The position numbers and the translations under genes are program-made. A stretch of 64,000 nucleotides of DNA from Branchiostoma belcheri (lineage: Eukaryota > Chordata > Leptocardii > Amphioxiformes > Branchiostomatidae): the NCBI RefSeq assembly GCF_001625305.1, contig NW_017802436.1, forward strand, positions 813,251 through 877,250, in the 5' to 3' direction. The notes beneath the pieces were generated by a model. It was not told the DNA's origin. It was given only the letters and a program-made list of their open reading frames with translations, and did not search any database. The first letter of the stretch is position 1, and every line of letters starts with the position of its first letter. This document shows, in pieces, positions 34,700-45,400 of the stretch.

Positions 34700-35345
34700 A
34701 ATCACATCCCCCAACTTCATCTCATCAACTGAACGTACTAACCCTGTACTTGAGGACAATCTGTCGTCCCTAGGCTCGGCCTCGACAAGATCCACAAGAC
34801 CACTCCACTAATACCAAATCTTCATGCCACTTATCCCACCTACTGACCCTGTACTTGAGGACAATCTGTCGTCCCTAGCTTCGGCCTCCGACAAGATCCA
34901 CAAGACCACCCTACTAATACCAAATCTTCATGCCACTTATCCCACCTACTGACCCTGTACTTGAGGACAATCTGTCGTCCCTAGGCTCCGCCTCGACAAG
35001 ATCCTCAAGACCACCCTACTAATACCAAAACTCCATGTCATTTATCCCACTTACTAACACTGCACTTGAGGACAATCTGTCGTCCCTAGGCTCCGCCTCG
35101 ACAAGATCCACAAGACCCACACTACTAATACCAAAACTCCATGCCATTACCACTTACTAACACTGCACTTGAGGACAATCTGTCGTCCCTAGCTTCGGCC
35201 TCCGACAAGATCCACAAGACCACCCTACTAATACCAAATCTTCATGCCATTTATCCCACATACTGACCCTGTACTTGAGGACAATCTGTCGTCCCTAGCT
35301 TCGGCCTCCGACAAGATCCACAAGACCACCCTACTAATACCAAAG
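34700..35345. repeat. Tandem repeat, about 105 bp x 6
   Basis: Six units with the landmark cttgaggacaatctgtcgtc at spacings of 104, 106, 106, 103 and 105 bases. Other unit words are ggctccgcctcgacaagatc and ctactaataccaaa. The length is near a multiple of three and one short frame stays open across the final unit, but stops and length changes elsewhere argue against translation. Confidence 0.92.
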
Positions 35346-36470
35346 CCTCATCATCTCATCATCAAAAAAAACCTTAGGTCCGCCATGTTTCCTTCCCGTC
35401 ATGCGAAGAAAATTACATTGAACTTCAATTGCAAGTCCTAAACACAATCAGCGTATATTACGCCAAAGCCATCGCCTCTATACACTCCTGCCAAAATGAA
35501 CACACAACCAGGTAGGCTTTCAGTTACTGCTCTTTCCAAACATACCGCTAGGCGTCGTCCTTACACTGTGGCCCAGTGACAGGTCCCACAATGCACTTCA
35601 CTCAACTTTGGCCTGCCCCATTGCATGACGGGAAACAAAATGGCGGCGCCCATAAAATCGAGGTAACGTAAAACAGGTTCCCGCTATCGCGAACCTGTAA
35701 TTATATGTTTATAAAAATCATATGTTGCACACCAAAAATCTGTTCCCCTGCATAATTTGCGTGGATACATAAATTCTTTTCTACTTAAATATGTGTATCT
35801 CCCCTATAACCTCCTTGGTGTATCCAAGTAACCAACATTTTTGTTCGATTAAAATTAAGAAAACCTCCCACATAACGGTACACAAAACAACAGGTGGGGA
35901 GGGGGGCAGAAAGTGTACGTAGAAAACTTCGTATAAATATAAAATAGTGGGAGCCAGGGAGAAAACAGATCCACAATCTAAACTACGGAGCTCGCAGAAT
36001 TATCACTTACATGAAAAAGTCTTTAAGAACCCCATATAAACGCCTTACCTGGAAGAGTTTTCTTCGGAAGTCGCACTTTCTCTAACTTTCTCTCCAAGTC
36101 CAAAGTTTCCAGATAATCTCGTACCCAGAGCAGTCACTTAGAGACTAGAGTCTATGCAAACTACCCTGGATACGAGTATGAAGACTGATCACCAAAGTTC
36201 TTCCGAGGAAAAATAGTGCGGGACAACTTTGTGGACCAACACTTTTAAAACGGTTCGGATTCGAGTTTGTATCAACTTTGATGAACTAATAGATACAATG
36301 TGTACTAATGTGACCCAAAATTGATTAAATTGCTCTGGTGGAAAACTGCGTTGGCGTTCCAGCCTTACTTCCTGGTATTAATACGCGTTGAGACGACCTG
36401 ATAGAAACTTTTCTATCAAAAGTCGCTAGGTGGCGCTGCCGCACGGTCCCTCTTTCATCACATCCCCAAG
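35346..36470. promoter_or_regulatory. Upstream region of the P450 gene
   Basis: No gene is seen apart from a possible tiny exon start at 35639 (atggcggcgcccataaaatc then gag/gtaacg). The P450 start codon sits in ccaagatggcggccg, which matches the YY1-type AAGATGGCGGC motif frequent at animal core promoters. No TATA box was recognised close to it. Confidence 0.45.
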
Positions 36471-39400
36471 ATGGCGGCCGTTCTGTGGACTGCTGCCGTG
36501 GCGGTCGCAGTTTCTGTCACGATCTGGGCGATTCTAGCCTTCGCCCGCTGGTGGAAACTCTGGAAAATCATCAACAAGATTCCAGGACCTCCTGCCTATC
36601 CTCTGGTGGGAAATGCTCTGCAATTCAAGCCGGGAGCCGTCGGTAAGGACGAGTTTTGTTTCTGGCTCCTCCTTGTGTTTTGGTCACGGGACAGTGTGCA
36701 AAGTTCACAACAAAACATGAGGCACGTAACGCAATACGCCCAGCGTCTACGATTTCAAAATCAAATAATTTCTCGTTGCTCTAGTAGAAAATCTAGCAGT
36801 CTTCCACGTAAAATACTTTGGTAGACCATACAGTATGCCAGACAGTGTTTTATATACCATGGGTAATTTTCAATGATACCTACACCAGTATGTATGCTGC
36901 AGTATTTCGAGCCCTGTAACTTAACGTTACACCATCCTGCATAATTTGTAAAACCCTTCTTGGGGATTATATTTTTAAAAGACAAGAATGTTGCAAACTT
37001 TAAATTATTTTGAACGATTTTGGTGTTGAAACATAAAATAGTAAGTTACTGTTGTTTTTCTTTTCCTGACCCGCAACAAACGCTAGCTAGGTCACTGCGA
37101 TCAAATTTCCAGCCGGCCCAGTTCGACCGCTAGGTCATTCAGGTTTAATTTACTGTTATGTCTGCTTGATAAGTTGATTACATCATGTATATTATTACCT
37201 CCGGGGAAGGAGATATCCTTCGAAACATTTCTGTCAGCAGCTGTTTCTCGCGATCGGCTGGACGGATTGGTCTGTTGTTCGGTATACGTATTGCTATTGG
37301 GCTGCAGATGATGCAGAACGTTTTTGTTTAATTGCATATGTGTTTATGGGCGTCGAAATAAAAGTTTTTAAGTGCTCCGGACACCCCCGTTATGCTGAAA
37401 ATGGAATTTACCATGTTGTTAAGGAATGGGGAGGTTGCAGTTTTGGGTCTTAGCATTCAAAAGGGGTCAAACAGAGGGGTGTCTGGTTCAGATAAAAATT
37501 TTGGGTGACGGCGCAGCAATGACGGCGCGGGATGACGGCGGGGGTAATGGCGCGGGTGACGGTGCAGGCTGTCAGACTGAGACACGTTAATCAACAGTCC
37601 ATACCGAACCAACCGTCAGTAGCCATCAAACCGGCATACAAACATATTACGCACATAACTTTCATACTACACACAAACAAATAACCTAAACCAATAGAAA
37701 AAAAACCCGGAAGGTTTGAAATCTACGATTTCCCTTGTTAATTTTACTTTTTATACACTATTAGTATTAGAGCCTTGATGTTACATGTACACAATGGTTG
37801 GTGCTTTTAAATGTTTGTTTCATGCTTTGTTTATTCATGCATTATTAATGGCTACTCAAATCAGGTAGCCTCCTTTCCAGGCGTTCCGGGATCGGTCTTT
37901 TTTTTGGGNNNNNNNNNNNNNNNNNNNNNNNNNNNNNNNNNNNNNNNNNNNNNNNNNNNNNNNNNNNNNNNNNNNNNNNNNNNNNNNNNCCCATCCCGGA
38001 ACGCCTGAACAGGAGGCTACAAGTCAGGCTGCTGGCAGGCCATAGGCATATACTGGTATATAAAGTGTTTCTATCCCAGTGATGTCTAACAGTCATGTGC
38101 TGGTCACTTGTCCTGTGATGACCTCATCTCTGGGACAAAGGTTGTCCCAAGTAGGACATAGTACAAGTGACCAGCTGGGAGTTCAGTCAGCAATTTGATC
38201 TGAGGTCAAAGCCTAATATACTGAGATCTTGCAATGTACAGTATACTGTATGTAGTATACTGTATAGGGCTCAAATTTGTCAAAATATATTTGTGCCAGA
38301 CACGTTTTACATTTGCACCACTGATTTAGTGTGATCCCCCTGGAATAAAATCTTGAGTACTAAAGTAAATTCATTGTCTAAATTATAAACCAGCCTGGCA
38401 GTTTGTATGCTGACTTCATGGCGGCTACCTTGTTAATGTATAAGGGTCTATCATGTAGGGTGCCATTTGTTTTTTTTGACATGTTGCATCATACTTCTGA
38501 AAAGTCCAGTAACCAAACACCAACATTCTGTATACCGTATTGAATTGGTTTGAATCCTGATGAAACTATTTAGTGAAATTACATCCTCTTGTGGGACAGA
38601 TTTCTTTCACCAGGCGTCGTACGTGATAATCGCTCCCTGGCAGCGAGTTTCTCCCCTCACGCGACTCTGGCTTGGCGTGACGCCGGTCGCCATCACCTGC
38701 AGCCCCGAAACTGCGGAGGTAACCTAGCAACAGTAACCTAGCAACACTGACTGTACCCGCTTTTCTTCTTTTCAGGAAAGTCGTCTGAAAATTGAGCAAA
38801 ATCAGAACTTTGTGATCAAACCTCCCCTTTTCTGCTGTACTTTTTTTTACATCATCTGCACATTATTATGCACAAATCATGCAGTCGAGTCAGCTTATTC
38901 ATTTTTTTCTTTATCCTAAAGGAGCAAAGCTGCAAAGTCTAGAAGTCTGACTGAGTACTTCAAGGAATGCTACTTGGCAACAACAAAGTTCCCCCAAAAA
39001 AAAAATCTTAAAGAAATCCGAAACCTAAATCCACCCAAACATGTTTGTGTTCACAGATTTTTTTGAGCAGATTTGTGTGGTAGGGCACAAGTTGTTCAAA
39101 GAGTTTGTGCTGGTGCGGGTCTGGTTGGGACCGGTGCCCGTTCTCGGGCTGAATCGCCCCGAGACTGTCGAGGTAATGAGCAGTGTAGCAGCGCCACCTA
39201 ACCACAGCTCGCAGTACTGCACTTCTTTAAAGTTCTTGTCTGTCCAAAGGCAAAAGCTGATCGTGTGAAATGAAGAACGATCTTTCCCCTCTTTTCTTCA
39301 GTTACCATGGCAACTACTGATTTTCAGGAATGTTTTTTGCCAGTAAATTCGAGCTGTTTCTTTTTCATTGTCATGATCTTTGGTTGGAGGTACGAAGGCC

Positions 39401-42400
39401 CGGAGTGGCAAGAGAACACCACAAAAACTCTTCCAGACCAGCGCCAAATCATTTCCACACCTGCATATCATAACAACTTGTACATTTTCTTCCCAACACT
39501 TAACCCATAGTGTGGTTTCCATCTTTGAAAGAAAGGATTTCCTGGTTTTTATCGCACTTGCAGACTTTTTTCGGCAGCTGACTGAGGAAATGCTTCGACT
39601 AGGTTTTCAGGAAGAACGGCTAGTTCGTCTGTGGTTGGGTCCTTTGCCGGTAGTCGGGCTACACCACCCAGAGACATCAGAGGTAACACCAAATGGACAA
39701 ATCACGGTTCCGCATGGATACAACATCATTGCTGCCACATTAAACAGTCATTGCTTCAGCCATGAGAGTTAACGTTGATCATGCAAAGAAGGTGGCCATT
39801 TCCCCCAGTTACCATGGTAACAAGTCCTCATGCTGACCTGCTGCAGCTTCTCAGGTCACCTCTACATGCACCCGAGGACACCTATCAGTTCTAGCCAGAA
39901 CTGCAGCCCCCTTGAGTGGACACAATTTTTGTAGATTTGGCTCAAAAGGGGCTGGAAGTTGGTCTGCTATAATTAAAGGCGGCACAATTTTCAGTGTGCC
40001 AGCAACTGTTCACGTTAAAAAAAGGACCAGAATTTTTTTCAACAATGCCCTGCTTTGCCTGAAATTTTCCCTTTTTTTTTGTTTTGCAGCTTTTTTCTCC
40101 CAGCTCACGAACTGGGCTCAGGCTTACATGAACGACAATGCCCCACTGTTTCGTCTTTGGATTGGACCTAATGCTACCATAGGCTTCCTTCAGCCTCAAA
40201 CCTTATAGGTATAAAATTTAACAAGACCCAAACTGCTTGACAGCATTTTCCTGTCCAGTTCTGAAGACTACATGACAAAACCCTACTTTGTCTTGTCTAT
40301 TGACTGTTTCCTTCCCTTTATTCATCATCTTAACTTTTTCTGTCGTTTTGTACAGCCAGATTTTTTTACAGACCTCAGGCTGCAACACAGTGTTTCGGTG
40401 TAATGCAATAGCAACGGAGTTACTTGCTAAGACTATCGCCTGTTTTTTGCAGACTTTTTTGCTCAACTTTCGGGGTGGGGAAAGACGTATGTCAGTGCTC
40501 CCATGTTTCGCTGGTGGATCGGACCAAGGGCCTTCATAGGTCTGCTTCACGGCGAAACACTAGAGGTACATGGAGTGTGGCCAAGTCCTGTTTTCAACAC
40601 TTTTTACATGCATCACACTCGAAACAAAACTGTCCAAAATGCTGTTCACAACGTTGTGCTTCCACTAGTCCCCAGCACCCTAACTATTTAGCTAGAGATG
40701 GCAGACTTCACCCCAGTTACCATGCTGCTTTGTGACTCTTTCGCCTCAAAGACAACGTTCTACCCTTTCTAACATCACTAGTTGCAGTCAGTACTTTTGA
40801 AATACAAAGTCGGACCAAAGCCAAAGTATTTTGTCATCAGTCCCTAAAAATGGATTAGTATGTGTCATAATCATGCCCTGTGTAATAGTGGTTGTTGGAC
40901 TTTTCAACACTTCAAAGAAAAAAAAATAGACAAAAAATGATTAGAGAGCCCGGAGACTATGTTACCATGGTAACTGAAGATGCCAGTCACATGATCAGCT
41001 CTTCAGCCAAATTCCCTTTTATTTCAAATCAAAAGTTCAACTATCAACATATGAAATTATTAACATGCCTGTACAAATTATAATATATATAAGAATTTTT
41101 TTTGCATTTGCTCTGCATGCCTCTTCAGAGATAATTATTTTATATTCCATTCTCTTGCTTTTGCTTGTCATCAGTTCCTCTTCTGATCTGCCTGCACAAT
41201 TGATTATTACTCTTCAATTCTTTGCCATGTTGATTGCTTTTAACATTTCAATACCTTACCTTTCAATGCCTTACAATTTAGCTTTGCTAATGTTAAGCAC
41301 ATATTATTTGGAATGTAAGTCAGTTAAGAGCGCTTGCTTTTGTCATTAGTTTATTCTGTCACAAAGTACATCCATTTTAGCGTAATGTTAGCATTTCTAG
41401 AGCTCAGCTCTGTACATATAAGACTGCATTTCTTTCCTTTTGCAAACCTTACTACATATATGTGAAGTATGTAAACTTACTTCATGTTCTTGTATTTGTC
41501 CACCAGGTGCTCTTCAGTTCCTCCAAACACATAGAGAAGTCGTTTGTGTACGAGTTCCTCCACCCATGGCTCGGAACCGGACTCTTAACCAGGTATTGTC
41601 AGTCTGTCTTAAAAGCCACACAAATATTATTACGTATTCCCTTCTAAGAAAAAGTCTGGTCGATATATTTAATATGTACAGTGTAGCATGATTTTTGAGA
41701 TTTGCTTGCATGCTGCGACTACAGAGACTATCCAAAACTATGCCTGGTCCTAACCCTAACCCATTCAGGCAAAGGACCACATTGTAGGTAGGCGCAGTTC
41801 TAGATACAGAAGGCGCACAATTATGGTCACATATCACTGTAGTTTTTACTCTCACTCTTGAAAAAAAAGACCCCTACACTGGTTGAAAGACAGTGTAGGG
41901 TTACATCTAGGGAGCCCCTATGCCCAACCCTGAGTGTTCTCCGTATAACTTTCAAAAGAGTGGCTCTTCAGTAAGCTAAAACTGGATCTTTTTCTTCCTC
42001 AGTGCTGGAGACAAGTGGAAGACGCGCCGTCGTCTCATCACGCCGACTTTCCACTTCAAGATCCTGAACGACTTTCTCCACGAGTTCCATGACCAGTCAG
42101 AGGTGATGGTACGTAAGCTGGAGGAGGTGGCTGACACTGGGGAGGAGTTTGACATCTTCCCCTTCATCACTCTGTGTGCTCTGGACATCATCTGTGGTGA
42201 GTGAGTTAGTGAGCGAGTGAGTGAGTGAAAGAGAGAGAAAGAGAGAGAGAGTGAGTGAGTGAGTGAGTGAGTGAGTGAGTGAGTGTACGGAAGCTGCAGG
42301 AGGTGGCTGACACCGGGGAGGAGTATGACATCTTCCCCTTCATCACGTTGTGTGCTCTGGACATCATCTGTGGTGAGTGAGTGAGTGAGGGATCATGTGA

Positions 42401-45400
42401 GTGAGTGAATGAGTGAGTGAGTGACAGTGAGTGTGTGAGTGATTGAGTGAGTGAGTGGGTGTGAGTGGTTGAGTGAGAGAGAGTGCGAGTGATTAGGTGA
42501 GTGATTGAGTGTGTGAGTGATGGAATGAGTGAGTGGGTGTGTGATTGAGTGAGTGCATGAGTGAGTGAGTGCATGAATGTTTGAGTGAGCTTTCTTTTGA
42601 AGTGCAGCTATGTGATTGTTAGTTTCTAAATAGGGAAACTCCCTTGTCCTCCACAGGTACTGCTATGGGCAAATCCCTCAATGCCCAGGAGAACACAGAC
42701 TCCGATTATGTCAGGGCCATCTACAGGTAAGGCAATTAACTCCATTTTGTGGAAATATTCTCAGAAGACTGCCAAACAGAGATGCACACATATGCACTCA
42801 CATGTAGACACATGCACAAACCAGTTTGTTGCCTTTTTGCTGTTTTTGCTGTTTCTTCTTCCTCTTCTTCTCCAAACAAATAAGGGGTCAATGACCTGAA
42901 CCAGACGTCTGTCACCATGGTAACTGGTGTTGGGTTACATCATGTTGCAATTTTATAGGCGGAGGGATTTAGACTCCTGTCACCATATGTATGACTGTGT
43001 TTGAGTTAAGAATTAACAACTCAGACCGTACGCCTAGTTAAACATTAATATGCATTTGCTTTGCAAATGATACCTTTTTAGTACATGTATACCATTCTTC
43101 ATGTCTGAGATTCTGATCCCAGATTTCTGGAGATCCCATTGCAAGTTTCCTTGAGATCCCTGCTCCAGATTTCGTTGTCGATCCCCCAGGATCAGTGACT
43201 TGATCCAGGTGCGTCAGAAGTCTCCCTGGTACTGGTCTGACCCCATCTACAAGAGCCTCGGGCCCGGTCGGGAGTTCGAGGAAACTCTACAGATACTTCA
43301 CGACTTCACTCGCTCGGTAGGCTCAAGTTCAAAATAACTTACTGTAACAGTTATGTCTGTGAATTAAGTTTCATCAGGTTGGTAAGTTACTCAGAGTAAA
43401 GACACTCTTTTTACACAACCAAGACTAGTGTTTAATTCACAGCTGACATTTCAGTAACTGTCAGAATCCTCAGGGCAGTTTTGACTGGTTCACATTGCAC
43501 TGCAGCACAGGTATCGCTGCTACAGATGCATTCCCAAATGTACAATATTTACGTACAATGTGAACCAGTCAGAATTGCCCTGAGGAAGGTGACAGACGGT
43601 CATCAAAATGTCGGCTGTGAATAAAACACTTGGTTGTGTAAAAAGAGTCTCAACTCTGTAACAGTTATGGTTATAAGAATTGTTTAACCATGTCTGAGTG
43701 TGTTTCTGGATAAAGTTACAAGTTCTGGATAAAACATGGTTCTGGATTAAGCAGGATTCTGGAAATCCTGAACCGTGTCTGAGAGTAGTTTTGGATAAAG
43801 CATGGTTCTGGATAAAGCACGGTTATGGACAAATCAGTGAGTGTTCTAGAAATGTTTAGACTTTTCAGAACCGTGTCTGAGCATAGTTCTGGATAAAGCA
43901 GGGTTCTGGATAAAGCACGGTTATGGATAAATCAGTGAGTGTTCTAGAATAGAAATGTTCAGACTTTCCAGAACTGTGTCTGAGTGTAGTTCTGGATAAA
44001 GCAGGGTTCTGGAAGCAGATTCCAGTGTTTATAGATATATTTGACCTTCCCCCCTCAAGGTCATCAAGGAGCGCAGCGAGCAGTTTCAGAAGCAGCTGGA
44101 GAGCCAATCACAGGACGACCTCGACATTGTGGAGGACCCGGACAAGCCCATTGCGATCGGGGGGAGGAAGCGTTTGGCTTTCCTGGACATGCTGCTTTAC
44201 GCGTCCGTCGGGGAGACCAAACTCAGCAACGAGGACATTCAGGAAGAAGTGGACACTTTCATGTTCGAGGTATGTTTTACTCCTTTTCTTCTCAGACTCT
44301 TATTTACTTACTTACTTCCTGCCCTTAATGCCAGTCCCTAATGGCTGAAGCTCTTCAGTTCTTTTGCAACTGTTCTACGCCAGGTGATCTTAGGTCGCCC
44401 TTGCTTTCTTTTCCTTTCAGGTGTCCAGTGTAGTGCTGTTCTTGTTATGTCATTCAGGTCTTTTCTCAACACACGTCCTATCCATTTCCATCTCTTTCTT
44501 CTTCTCTGTAGTGATAATAATTATTATAGCCACTAAAATAGAGTCAATTACATAGGCTATAGAAAGTAGTGATGGGATCAAGTCATGAAGGCTTTCTCTA
44601 ATAATAACACTTCTGTATGGGAGTCAGTTTAATGTTCGAGGCACTCTCTTTCTTCTCTATAAAACTACGCCACTTCTCTTCTTTGTTTCCAGGCGTTTTA
44701 TGGTGAAAACATAGCAAATTGTCAAGCTTTTTAGCTTTTCAACATAGCAAGAAGTCTATTCCAGCATGGCACTTTAGCAGGTTTATGTTTTCAACTTTTA
44801 AAGCAAGTTTTAACAAATTCTACATTTCCTTTGTGTCTATCCCAGGGCCATGACACCACGGCCGCGGCTGCCAACTGGGCAGTTTTCCTGATCGGCTCCC
44901 ATCCTGATGTGCAGAAGAAGGTTCACGACGAAATGGACCGGGTTCTGAGTGACCCTGACCAGAAGCCCACCATGGACGACCTTCGTGAAATGAAGTACCT
45001 GGAGTGTTGCATCAAGGTCAGTCATTTAGAACCCATCAAGGTCAAGCTTTTTTCTTAAACCTTGGAAGAATGTTAATTCAAGTCATCTTCATTTGAAAAC
45101 AAAAATAAAAGATCATGCGTCTGACATGCTTTGTTTATCTTTTCACACAATCACAACAACAGTTTCTCCTATAGAAAATACTAGTCACAAAACTAAATAA
45201 TTCACAGATGATTGAAAAGAACCATACCTGTATCCTGACTGTACCTGATCCAAACCAATTCTGGCATAGAACTAGATAGCCACGGCACTGTTCTGCATAC
45301 AACAGTATTCACGCGAAACCTTCTCTCCGTGGCAAAAACTCCCTCGGCAGCAAATCTTCCCTCGCGGCGGCATATTACTCGCGTCGCTCAGAGAAAAAAT

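Noticed and set aside
42285..42372. Second copy of P450 exon 4 as an alternative exon
   Set aside because: It lacks an acceptor and polypyrimidine tract and covers only the 3' half of the exon.
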